Shown here piece after piece: positions 44,428 to 52,016 of a DNA stretch of 64,000 bases (position 1 is the stretch's first letter; each line of letters starts with the position of its first letter). Below the pieces are notes generated by a model. That model was not told where the DNA came from, did no database searches, and saw nothing but the letters and a program-made list of their open reading frames with translations. The translations under genes were made by a program, and so were the position numbers. The DNA comes from Janthinobacterium sp. ROICE36 (GTDB taxonomy: Bacteria > Pseudomonadota > Gammaproteobacteria > Burkholderiales > Burkholderiaceae_D). The stretch lies in assembly GCF_002869965.1 (NCBI RefSeq), contig NZ_PEBS01000002.1, positions 1 through 64,000 of the forward strand, given 5' to 3'.

Positions 44428-45255
44428 ATGAACCACCTTCGCCGCACCCTGCTCCTGGCCGCCGCCAGCCTGGCCTTCGCCACCGCCGCCCACGCCAAGG
44501 ACCCGAAAGAACTCGTCATCGGCACCAGCTCCGGCCCGTATTCCGACCAGCTGAAGCTGGGCATCAAGCCGATCCTGGAAAAACAGGGCTACAAGGTCAA
44601 GATCGTCGAATTCAATGACTACGTGCAGCCAAACTACGCGCTGGCCGAAGGCTCGCTGGACGCCAACGTGTTCCAGCACATCGTCTACCTGACCAAGTTC
44701 GCCACCGATAACAAGCTGCCATTGAGCCCATTGATCACCGTGCCGACCATGCCGATCGGCCTGTACGGCGGCAAGCAAAAAACGCTGGCCGAAGTGAAGA
44801 ACGGCGCCACCATCACCATGCCGAACGACCCGACCAACCAGGCGCGCGCGCTGGTCATGCTGGCCAAGATGGGCTGGATCAAGCTGAAACCGAACGTCGA
44901 CCCGCTGCGCGCTTCCGAGCGCGACGTGCTGGAAAACCCGAAGAAGCTGAAACTGGTGCCGCTGGAAGCGGCGCAGCTGCCACGGTCGCTGGCGGACGCC
45001 GACTACGCCTTCGTCAACGGCAACTTCGCCCTGGCCGCCGGCATGAAGCTGACGTCGGCCCTGAGCGTGGAAAAAATCTCGGCCAGCTACATCAACCTGG
45101 TGGCCATCCGCACGGCCGACAAGGCCAAGCCATGGGTGAAAGACCTGGAAGCGGCCTACCGCTCGCGGGCCTTCCTCGACGCGACGAACAAATACCTGGC
45201 CGGCTACGAAAAAACGGACTACCAGCTGGCGCTGGAAAAGACGCTGAAAAAATAA
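44428..45255 (+). CDS. metQ: Methionine-binding protein MetQ (NlpA family)
   Basis: 275 residues, signal peptide ending AHAKD. The lipid-attachment cysteine found in most MetQ lipoproteins is absent, so this one is probably a free periplasmic protein. Family phrases are VIGTSSGPYSDQL, YVQPNYALAEGSLDANVFQH and MPNDPTNQARAL. Third gene of the metNIQ operon, followed by a strong terminator. Substrate may be D- or L-methionine. Confidence 0.9.
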   Translation: MNHLRRTLLLAAASLAFATAAHAKDPKELVIGTSSGPYSDQLKLGIKPILEKQGYKVKIVEFNDYVQPNYALAEGSLDANVFQHIVYLTKFATDNKLPLSPLITVPTMPIGLYGGKQKTLAEVKNGATITMPNDPTNQARALVMLAKMGWIKLKPNVDPLRASERDVLENPKKLKLVPLEAAQLPRSLADADYAFVNGNFALAAGMKLTSALSVEKISASYINLVAIRTADKAKPWVKDLEAAYRSRAFLDATNKYLAGYEKTDYQLALEKTLKK

Positions 45256-45277
45256 GCGCAAGCAAAGCGCTGCACGC

Positions 45278-45314
45278 AAAAAGACGGCCAGGTTCACACC
45301 TGGCCGTCTTTTTT
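45278..45314. terminator. Bidirectional intrinsic terminator after metQ
   Basis: AAGACGGCCAGG and its exact complement around a 6-base loop, flanked by A-run and T-run. It also lies at the 3' end of ompW. Confidence 0.85.
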
Positions 45315-45345
45315 ATTCTGCGCGCCACTCTGGCGCCATCACTGC

Positions 45346-45963
45346 TTAGAAGCGGTAACCGACACCGACGCCGATCAAGACAGGATCGATCTTGACTTCG
45401 CTGATCTTGGCGCCAGCGGCCAGTACGTCGCTGCGGATCTGTACTTTCTTGATGTCGAAGTTCAAGGACCAGTTTTTATCCAGCTTGTAATCGACACCGG
45501 CTTGCAGCGAGTAACCCCAGCTATCATGCTCGAGGCGGCCGGCGCCGTTCAGCAATTTCACGTCGGAGATATTCGTGTAGTTGATGCCTGCACCCACGTA
45601 AGGGCTGAACTGTTTTTCAGGCATGAAGTGGTATTGCAGCGACAGGGTCGGTGGCAAATGCTTGAACGTGCCGATCTTCGTACCGGACAAGGTGACGTCA
45701 TGCTTTTGCGGGTAGGTCAGGATCAGCTCGGCAGCGATATTCGGGGTGAAGAAGTACGAAATATCGATTTCAGGAATCGTCTTGCTGCTGACGTGAATCA
45801 AGTCGGATGCGCCGACGCCACCCACAGGAGCAGATTTATTGGCCGGATCGATATGCACGGCGCGCGCACGGACCAGCCATGGGCTTTCCTGTGCCATGGC
45901 ATTGCCGGCGAATGCGCCGATGGCGGCCAGGACGATTGCTGCTGCAGTTGCGGACGTTTTCAT
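45346..45963 (-). CDS. ompW: OmpW-family outer-membrane protein
   Basis: 205 residues, GAGGAAAA start signal, signal peptide ending NAMAQE. Small eight-stranded beta-barrel: WLVRARAVHIDP start, TYPQKHDVTLSGTKIGTFKHLPPTLSLQYHF, PYVGAGINYTN and the terminal GVGVGYRF with C-terminal Phe for barrel insertion. An FNR site lies 62 bp upstream of the start. OmpW proteins are outer-membrane channels for small hydrophobic molecules and are FNR-regulated in enterics. Confidence 0.9.
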   Translation of the reverse strand: MKTSATAAAIVLAAIGAFAGNAMAQESPWLVRARAVHIDPANKSAPVGGVGASDLIHVSSKTIPEIDISYFFTPNIAAELILTYPQKHDVTLSGTKIGTFKHLPPTLSLQYHFMPEKQFSPYVGAGINYTNISDVKLLNGAGRLEHDSWGYSLQAGVDYKLDKNWSLNFDIKKVQIRSDVLAAGAKISEVKIDPVLIGVGVGYRF

Positions 45964-46024
45964 TATGTTTTCCTCTGTCGTTAAGTAACGCTGCGAAGTC
46001 TATGAGTGCAGTGCAACAAAAACT

Positions 46025-46038
46025 TTGATCCACATCAA
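46025..46038. promoter_or_regulatory. FNR/Anr box upstream of ompW
   Basis: TTGAT-CCAC-ATCAA, a perfect match to the FNR consensus, 62 bp upstream of the ompW start codon. Anaerobic or low-oxygen control of ompW is expected (inference from the family's known regulation). Confidence 0.7.
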
Positions 46039-46261
46039 ATAGTGCTAGATGGCATCATTAGAGGGATTTTTTTCTTTATCCAGGTCAAGAAAATGCGGCA
46101 TTGCAGCGTGACCACTCGCATTGCCCCGGTTTCTCCGGCGGCCAGCCCGCCGCGCCATGCGGACCCCAGTTGCCCGCCACGCAATCGCCACTTGCGCCAA
46201 CGTCACTGGATTGCCTCCTGCCCGCACAGCATACTATGTCCGGTTCGCACATGAGAATAGT

Positions 46262-46274
46262 AATGATTATCATT
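46262..46274. promoter_or_regulatory. Fur box in front of fur
   Basis: Perfect palindrome AATGAT-T-ATCATT, ~50 bp before the fur start, with TATAAT at 46280-46285. Fur autoregulation is expected. Confidence 0.65.
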
Positions 46275-46325
46275 TGCGATATAATGGCGTACCTCGCTCA
46301 GCGACTACAAAAAGGAATGGGAGAC

Positions 46326-46763
46326 ATGGATATATTGAGGGAACTGCGTGAATCGGGCTTGAAAGTGACCATCCCCCGCTTGCGGATTCTGCAGCTGTTT
46401 CAAGAAGGCACGATCAAGCACCTGAGTGCGGACGATGTCTACAAACTCTTGCTGACTGAAAAAATCGACGTGGGTCTGGCCACCATCTATCGCGTGCTGA
46501 TGCAGTTTGCCGAAGCGGGCATCCTGTTTCGTCGGCATTTCGAATCGGGCCATGCCGTCTTCGAACTGAATGAAGGCCAGCACCACGACCACCTGGTGTG
46601 CACGGGTTGCGGCAAGGTCGATGAATTCGTCGATGAAGGTATCGAACTGCGCCAGAATGAAATCGCCACCGAGCGGGGCTTCGTGCTGCACGAGCACGCG
46701 CTGTCGCTATACGGCACCTGCGCCGAGTGCACGGCGAAGAAAATTCCGCCGCGCCGGGCCTGA
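46326..46763 (+). CDS. fur: Ferric uptake regulator Fur
   Basis: 145 residues from the ATG at 46326 (MDILRELRESGLKVTIPRLR), with AAGGA nine bases upstream. A longer in-frame reading from 46101 is open but lacks support. N-terminal winged helix, metal ligands in HHDHLVCTGCGKVDEF and a second CxxC-like pair (TCAEC). Represses iron-uptake genes with Fe2+. Fur-like sites lie at this gene, at the DUF454 unit and at the TonB receptor. Confidence 0.9.
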   Translation: MDILRELRESGLKVTIPRLRILQLFQEGTIKHLSADDVYKLLLTEKIDVGLATIYRVLMQFAEAGILFRRHFESGHAVFELNEGQHHDHLVCTGCGKVDEFVDEGIELRQNEIATERGFVLHEHALSLYGTCAECTAKKIPPRRA

Positions 46764-46831
46764 AGGCGCCTGGGCCGCCTGGGCGCCAGTGCCTTGGGGT
46801 AAGATTCGCTCAAGCTTGAGAAAGGATCACC

Positions 46832-47197
46832 ATGTACATCGGAGAAATCGCCCGCCTGGCGGGCACCTCGCCCAAGGCCTTGCGCCACTATGAAACGCTG
46901 GGCTTGCTGGGCGACGTGCGCCGTTCCGGCGCCTATCGCGTCTACACACAGCAAGACCTGGCGCAAGTCAGACTGATACGCCAGGCGCAGGCCCTGGGCT
47001 TCCGCCTGGCAGAACTACTGCCCATCCTGGCCGGCGACGATACGGACTGGGCCTCCTTGTCCCGGCACATCGCCGCCAAGCGCGCGCAAGTGCAGCAAGA
47101 TATCGCCCGCCTGCGCCAGCTCGACGCGCAGCTGGCCGCTATCGACACGGAAATCGGTGACTGCCTGGCGCGCCAGCACCTTCCAGCGGCCGCTTGA
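46832..47197 (+). CDS. MerR-family transcriptional regulator
   Basis: 121 residues, AAAGGAT upstream. N-terminal MerR HTH (IGEIARLAGTSPKALRHYETLGLL), C-terminal dimerisation coiled coil (AAKRAQVQQDIARLRQLDAQLAAI) and short tail. The tail lacks metal-binding cysteine pairs, apart from one Cys in DCLARQH. The regulated gene, a quinone reductase, follows directly. The promoter of that gene overlaps this stop codon. Confidence 0.87.
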   Translation: MYIGEIARLAGTSPKALRHYETLGLLGDVRRSGAYRVYTQQDLAQVRLIRQAQALGFRLAELLPILAGDDTDWASLSRHIAAKRAQVQQDIARLRQLDAQLAAIDTEIGDCLARQHLPAAA

Positions 47198-47224
47198 CTC
47201 TGCCACTAGGGGCAGGCTTTAGCA
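47194..47224 (+). promoter_or_regulatory. MerR-type promoter with 19-bp spacer
   Basis: TTGACT (47194-47199), 19-base spacer that contains a dyad (CTGCC...GGCAG), TTAGCA (47219-47224). A lengthened spacer with a central dyad is the hallmark of MerR-activated promoters. It begins inside the MerR gene's stop codon. Confidence 0.6.
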
Positions 47225-47256
47225 TGCAAGCTGTTCTTTAATAGAAAGCCTGCATC

Positions 47257-47847
47257 ATGAGCAAGACGACAACCAAGCGCATTTTAATCCTCCTGGGCCA
47301 CCCGTCCAGCGACAGCTTTTGCGCCGCCCTGGCCGAGGGCTACGCCGCCACGGCCCGCAGCGCAGGCCACAGCGTGCGCGAACTGCGCCTGGGCCAGCTG
47401 GACTTCGACCCCATCCTGCACGAAGGCTACCGCCAGGTGCAGCCGCTGGAAGCGGACTTGCTGGCGGCGCAGGAAGCCATCAGCTGGGCCGAACACCTGG
47501 TGTTCGCCTACCCCATCTGGTGGGGCGGCGCGCCAGCCCTGCTGAAGGGCTTTGTCGACCGCGTCTTCCTGCCTGGCTACGCCTTCAAGTACCGTCCGGG
47601 CAAGGCTTTCCCCGCGCAGCTGCTGAAGGGCCGCACGGCGCAGCTGCTGGTGACGATGGATACGCCGCCGTGGTATTTCCGCTGGGTCTACCGCATGCCC
47701 GGCATCCACCAGCTGCGCAAGACGACGCTGGAATTTTGCGGTATCAAGCCCGTCAAGGTGGCCAGTTTCGGCCCCATCTTGAATTCCACCGAGCCGCAGC
47801 GCGCGCGCTGGCTGGCACAGGCGCAGGCGCTGGCCCGGCGCCTGTAA
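47257..47847 (+). CDS. NAD(P)H-dependent flavodoxin-like quinone reductase
   Basis: 196 residues. Flavodoxin fold of the MdaB/KefF/NQO type: ILILLGHPSSDSFCAAL (phosphate loop), VFAYPIWWGGAPALLKGFVDRVF, then the terminal KPVKVASFG. It transfers two electrons from NAD(P)H to quinones in the cytosol. Its promoter (47194-47224) is of the MerR type, so the upstream regulator probably controls it. Confidence 0.85.
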   Translation: MSKTTTKRILILLGHPSSDSFCAALAEGYAATARSAGHSVRELRLGQLDFDPILHEGYRQVQPLEADLLAAQEAISWAEHLVFAYPIWWGGAPALLKGFVDRVFLPGYAFKYRPGKAFPAQLLKGRTAQLLVTMDTPPWYFRWVYRMPGIHQLRKTTLEFCGIKPVKVASFGPILNSTEPQRARWLAQAQALARRL

Positions 47848-48006
47848 GTCCGGCAACGGCTTGCCATGCAGCCATCTTGCATACGGTTTTGACAAGCTGG
47901 TAATCAAGCCGTCATATTCCAGGGCTACCATGATGATATTGCCTGTTTGTCAGTCGCCTTGCCGTCGCGACAACAAAGGTCCGACCTCCATGTAAAGGTA
48001 GCCGCT

Positions 48007-49242
48007 GTGGAGTTCAACGCTTCTCGATTGCATCTTCCCCGTTATCGCACGTCCGTGGCGCTTGATCTGTGCATACCCACGGAATCGGTGCAGGCCGACG
48101 CCAGCAATTTCGCCGTGCTGGAACTGTTCACGGAACGGCGCGACATGATGAGCCTGCCCGTCACGGAACAGCAAAAGCCCATCGGCTTGATCAGCCGCAA
48201 CATCTTCATGTCGCAGATGTCCAAGCCCTTCTACCACGAGGTGTACGGCAAGAAGAGTTGCATCGCCTTCATGGACAAGGAACCGCTGATCGTCGACGGC
48301 GCCATGAGCATCGAAGACCTCACCTTCCGCGCCGTGGACGCGGGCGAAAAGGCGCTGGCCGACGGCTTCATCATCACCGAGGATGGCGCGCTGGCCGGCG
48401 TGGGCTTCGGCTTGCAGCTGATGAACGTGGTGGCCACCATGCAGGCGGAAAAGAACCGGCAAATCATGCACAGCATCGATTACGCCAGCGTGATCCAGCG
48501 CGCCCTGCTGCGCACCTCGGATGCGGAATTGCGCGCCACCCTGCCCGACGCCCACCTGGAATGGCAACCGCGCGACGTGGTCGGCGGCGATTTTTACTTC
48601 TTCGAGCGCCACGCAGGCGGCTGGTTTGCCGCCATCGCCGATTGCACCGGCCACGGCGTGCCGGGTGCCTTCATGACCCTGATCGCCTCGTCGGCCCTGA
48701 GCCAGGCCTTGCGCGAACTGGGGCCGCGCGACCCGGCCGCCCTGATCGGCGCCGTCAGCCGCGCCATCAAGAACTTGCTGGGCCAGGATGCCGGCAGCGG
48801 CGAGGCCACCGGCCATGCCGGCTCGAACGACGGCATGGATTGCGCCTTTCTGTGCTACGACGAGGCCAGCGCCAGCCTGCGTTTCGCGGGGGCGAAACTG
48901 GCTCTGCACGTGGTGGCACCAGGCGAAGAGGCCGTGCGCGCCATCGATGGCGCGCGCATGGGCGTGGGCTATGTCGACACGCCGGCCAACTACTGCTGGC
49001 ACAACGAAACGCTGGCCACACCCGCCGGCAGCCTGCTGTTCATCACCACCGACGGCTTGCTCGACCAGATCGGCGGCGCGCGCGACATCGCCTATGGCAA
49101 GCGGCGCATGCGCGAGCAGCTGCTGGCGCAGCGCGGCGCGCCCGCCGGTGACGTGGCGGCAGCGCTGCTGCAGGATAGCGCCGCCTGGCAGGGAGCGCAG
49201 CCGCGCCGCGACGACCTGACCTTTTTCTGTTTCCGCCTGTAG
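48007..49242 (+). CDS. siaA: SiaA-like PP2C phosphatase with CBS-like N-terminal domain
   Basis: 411 residues from GTG 48007 with AAAGGT seven bases upstream; the frame also opens from TTG 47947. Residues ~20-150 look like a CBS-type sensor (QKPIGLISRNIFMSQM, DGFIITEDGALAGVGFGLQLM), and ~170-410 are a SpoIIE-type phosphatase (PRDVVGGDFYFFE, DCTGHGVPGAFMTLIA, LFITTDGLLDQIGG). In Pseudomonas SiaA is membrane-bound with HAMP; this one has no membrane helix. First gene of a four-gene sia cluster. It should dephosphorylate SiaC. Confidence 0.82.
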   Translation: MEFNASRLHLPRYRTSVALDLCIPTESVQADASNFAVLELFTERRDMMSLPVTEQQKPIGLISRNIFMSQMSKPFYHEVYGKKSCIAFMDKEPLIVDGAMSIEDLTFRAVDAGEKALADGFIITEDGALAGVGFGLQLMNVVATMQAEKNRQIMHSIDYASVIQRALLRTSDAELRATLPDAHLEWQPRDVVGGDFYFFERHAGGWFAAIADCTGHGVPGAFMTLIASSALSQALRELGPRDPAALIGAVSRAIKNLLGQDAGSGEATGHAGSNDGMDCAFLCYDEASASLRFAGAKLALHVVAPGEEAVRAIDGARMGVGYVDTPANYCWHNETLATPAGSLLFITTDGLLDQIGGARDIAYGKRRMREQLLAQRGAPAGDVAAALLQDSAAWQGAQPRRDDLTFFCFRL

Positions 49243-49306
49243 TTGGGCGCCATCGAGCCACCTTATCAACAAGAAACCGGGTCACCGGCTAGCCAGGAGC
49301 ACGAAC

Positions 49307-49864
49307 GTGCTGTACGAAGAATTCAACGAGTTTTGGAATGTGGCGCGCAAGCGCAACATCATCTTTTTTTACGTGGGCTATTTCTCGCAGCACGTGGTCA
49401 GCGCCATTTCCGAAACCGTCAAGGCGCGCCTCGATACGGCCGGCGCAGCCGGGCCCACGCGGCGGCGCATCTTTTCCTCGTTCATCGAGATGTCGCAAAA
49501 CATCATGCATTATTCCGCCGACAGCCTGACGACCGATGCGCAGCTTGACCAGCAGATGCGGCGCGGCTCGTTTTGCATCGGCACGCGCGGCGACAGCTTT
49601 TTTCTGCTGTGCGCCAACCCCGTCTCGACCGACAACGTGGCGCAGATCCGCGCCCGCCTGGAGCCGCTGCACAGCATGACGATGGAAGAAATCCGCCTCG
49701 CCTACAAGAAGGCCCTGCGCGAGGAAGCGCCGGCCGACAGCAAGGGGGCGGGCCTGGGTTTTCTCACCATGGCGCGCGACGCCAGCGAGCCGCTCGAATT
49801 CGAATTCGTCCAGGATCCCCAGGAGCCGGGCCACACGATCTTCTGCATCAAAGCCATCATTTGA
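49307..49864 (+). CDS. siaB: SiaB-family protein kinase
   Basis: 185 residues starting at GTG 49307 with AGGAG seven bases upstream. ATPase-like kinase core of the SiaB type: FSSFIEMSQNIMHYSAD (N-box helix) and KGAGLGFLTMARDAS (G-box). In Pseudomonas SiaB phosphorylates SiaC. It follows siaA and precedes siaC with 22 bp. Confidence 0.83.
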   Translation: MLYEEFNEFWNVARKRNIIFFYVGYFSQHVVSAISETVKARLDTAGAAGPTRRRIFSSFIEMSQNIMHYSADSLTTDAQLDQQMRRGSFCIGTRGDSFFLLCANPVSTDNVAQIRARLEPLHSMTMEEIRLAYKKALREEAPADSKGAGLGFLTMARDASEPLEFEFVQDPQEPGHTIFCIKAII

Positions 49865-49886
49865 AAGAGCCGACTCAGGAAAGCAT

Positions 49887-50285
49887 ATGCAATTACCGTC
49901 ACCACTGTTCATCGCCGCGACCCCGAGTTCGCCCGAAATCGACTTCCGTTTCGCGCAGCACACCCTGTCGATCAAGGGCGAGTCGTATCCGGAAAACGCG
50001 GCCGCCTTCTATGGCCCGCTGATCGCCGCCGTGCGTGCCTACCTGGACGCCTGCCGCGAGAGCGCCATCACCGTCAACGTCTCGCTGGCCTACTTCAACA
50101 GCTCCAGCACGAAGATGCTGTTTACCCTGTTCGACACCCTGAACCAGGCGGCCGTGGAGGGTAACCAGGTACGCCTGAACTGGTATCACGACGAGGATGA
50201 CGACACCATCCTGGAATTCGGCCAGGAGCTGCAACAGGATTTCACCGCATTGGATTTCTGCGACCATCCCGTGCAGGGCAACTAG
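49887..50285 (+). CDS. siaC: SiaC-family regulatory protein (DUF1987)
   Basis: 132 residues. DUF1987 fold resembling an anti-sigma-factor antagonist: FRFAQHTLSIKGESYPENAAAFY, VSLAYFNSSSTKMLFTLFD, LNWYHDEDDDTILEFG. The NSSST stretch at 71-75 is where the Pseudomonas protein carries its regulated phospho-threonine. Unphosphorylated SiaC activates SiaD in that system. Ends 3 bp before siaD. Confidence 0.85.
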   Translation: MQLPSPLFIAATPSSPEIDFRFAQHTLSIKGESYPENAAAFYGPLIAAVRAYLDACRESAITVNVSLAYFNSSSTKMLFTLFDTLNQAAVEGNQVRLNWYHDEDDDTILEFGQELQQDFTALDFCDHPVQGN

Positions 50286-50288
50286 GCC

Positions 50289-51029
50289 ATGCGCGCAGCC
50301 ATCTCCGAGGCAGGACTGGAAGCCGACCTGTTCACCGTGGAAGCGGCGGCGCTAGCCGCCGCGCGGCGCATGCACGCCGACGTCCATGCCAGCGGCGAAG
50401 CGCAGCGCCGCGTGCTCGGTGAACTGATCAATCACTACGAACGGCTGATGCGCGAGACGCGGCGCCTGATCGGCCGCAGCGACCGCGCCGAGCGCGACAT
50501 GCATTTGCTGAACCGCCAACTACAAGCCCTGGCCGGCCAGCTCGAATACCGCGCCACGCACGATCCGCTGACGGGTGCCCTGAATCGCGGCGCCGTGATC
50601 GAGCATGCCTCGCGCTGCCTGGCGCAGGGCGACATGGCCCTGATCGTGCTCGACATCGACCTGTTCAAGCAGGTCAACGACGATTTCGGCCACCCCGCCG
50701 GCGACGGCGTGATCCAGGCCGTGGTCGACTGCCTGAAGGGCTTATTAGGACAGGAAACGGCCATCGGCCGGGTCGGCGGCGAAGAGTTTTCCGTGGTCTG
50801 GCCCACCTCTTCGCGCGACGACGCGGCAACAGTGGCGCAGCGCATCTGCGAGAGCGTCGGCCGCCAGCGCCATTCGGCACCCATCACGCGTCCCATCACC
50901 GTCAGCGTGGGCCTGAGCTGGAACCGCGCCGGCACGGCCTTCGAGACGGCCTACAGCCATGCCGACCAGGCCCTGTACCAGGCCAAACGCGATGGACGCA
51001 ACTGCGTGCGCCAGTGGCTGGAAAGCTGA
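50289..51029 (+). CDS. siaD: SiaD-like diguanylate cyclase
   Basis: 246 residues, cytosolic. Helical/coiled-coil N-terminus (~40-85), then GGDEF domain: DPLTGALNRGAV, DIDLFKQVNDDFGH, active site GGEEF (~163). No RxxD inhibitory site is seen five residues before GGEEF (the stretch is LLGQETAIGRV), so product inhibition may be absent. It makes c-di-GMP from GTP. Position fits SiaD, fourth gene of the cluster. Confidence 0.87.
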   Translation: MRAAISEAGLEADLFTVEAAALAAARRMHADVHASGEAQRRVLGELINHYERLMRETRRLIGRSDRAERDMHLLNRQLQALAGQLEYRATHDPLTGALNRGAVIEHASRCLAQGDMALIVLDIDLFKQVNDDFGHPAGDGVIQAVVDCLKGLLGQETAIGRVGGEEFSVVWPTSSRDDAATVAQRICESVGRQRHSAPITRPITVSVGLSWNRAGTAFETAYSHADQALYQAKRDGRNCVRQWLES

Positions 51030-51040
51030 AGCGGGGGGAG

Positions 51041-51766
51041 CTAGCGGCTACGCTCGCGCGCCATGCTGCCGTCGCGACGCATGGCGGCTGCGGCGCGTTG
51101 CATGGCCGCCACCTGCGCCTCGGGTACCTTGAGGTTACAGGCCAGGTAAGTCTGCACGCGATTAAAGGTCAGCAGCGGCTCCACTTTGCCCTCCCACTCC
51201 TTGCCGGCAAACGGCTTGCTGCCCACCGCCATGCCCACGGCCCACAGATCGATGCGCCCGAGCAACAGTTTTTGCGGATTGAGCCACTCCTGCGTCACGG
51301 GCGCCACGCTCAGGCCATGCTGGCGCAGGTAGTCGTCGCGCGCGTCGCCCAGCACCGTGCCGATCACCAGGCCGCGCGCATCGGCTAGCGTGCGCAGCGT
51401 CAGATGGCGTTCGGCCAGGCCATACAGTATCCACTCCGCTTCGTTGAGGGGGCCGATCCAGCGAAATTGCGCTTCGCGCTCTTGCGTGCGGCTGGTGGAA
51501 AAGATGCAGGTGTCAGCCTCGCGCAGCGCCTGCGCATACGCGCGCTTCCACGGCAGTAATTCGATACTGTAGGCAATACCGGCGCGCCCCATGATGTCGC
51601 GCACCTTCGTCGTTTCGCGCCCGATGACGACATTGCCTTCCATCATGCTCGATGGCGGCAAGTGCTCGCCAACGATGCGCAGGCCTGCCGCTGCGGCCAG
51701 CGCCGGCATCAGCAGCGCCACTGCCAGCAGCCATGCCATGCTTGCTTGTTTCATGCTTGCTTTCAT
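51041..51766 (-). CDS. Periplasmic substrate-binding-like protein (family 3)
   Basis: 241 residues with a signal peptide (AWLLAVALLMPALAAAA). The fold resembles family 3 solute-binding proteins: LRIVGEHLPPSSMMEG, then IELLPWKRAYAQALREADTCIFS, WIGPLNEAEWILYG and ARGLVIGTVLGDARDDYL. No transporter genes are adjacent, so it may be a free sensor-type binding protein. It is convergent with siaD (11 bp). Ligand unknown. Confidence 0.75.
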   Translation of the reverse strand: MKASMKQASMAWLLAVALLMPALAAAAGLRIVGEHLPPSSMMEGNVVIGRETTKVRDIMGRAGIAYSIELLPWKRAYAQALREADTCIFSTSRTQEREAQFRWIGPLNEAEWILYGLAERHLTLRTLADARGLVIGTVLGDARDDYLRQHGLSVAPVTQEWLNPQKLLLGRIDLWAVGMAVGSKPFAGKEWEGKVEPLLTFNRVQTYLACNLKVPEAQVAAMQRAAAAMRRDGSMARERSR

Positions 51767-51908
51767 CTGCTACAGGGGAGTCAAGCCGATGTTACCATCG
51801 GCCCGCGCCAGCATCGCTGCATATTATCAATTACAACATTTATTTTCCGCAACGTGGCAACAGGCCAACGCCGGGACGATCACCATGCAGGGAGAAGGGA
51901 AGAATAAC

Positions 51909-52004
51909 TGGCGGAAAACAGTAGGAGTCGAACCTACGGGAGAACGTCTGACGCCCTCCACCGGGTTTGAAGCCCGGCCACATCACCGGATGCGTGTGCT
52001 TTCC
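51909..52004 (-). tRNA. selC: tRNA-Sec (anticodon TCA)
   Basis: 96 nt with encoded CCA. The anticodon TCA is at 51970-51968. The acceptor stem has 8 pairs (GGAAAGCA with TGTTTTCC), one more than usual, which is a mark of bacterial selenocysteine tRNA. The long variable arm and TTCGACTC T-loop are present. It lies 12 bp after selB. Confidence 0.95.
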
Positions 52005-52016
52005 GCGGTGCCTGAG

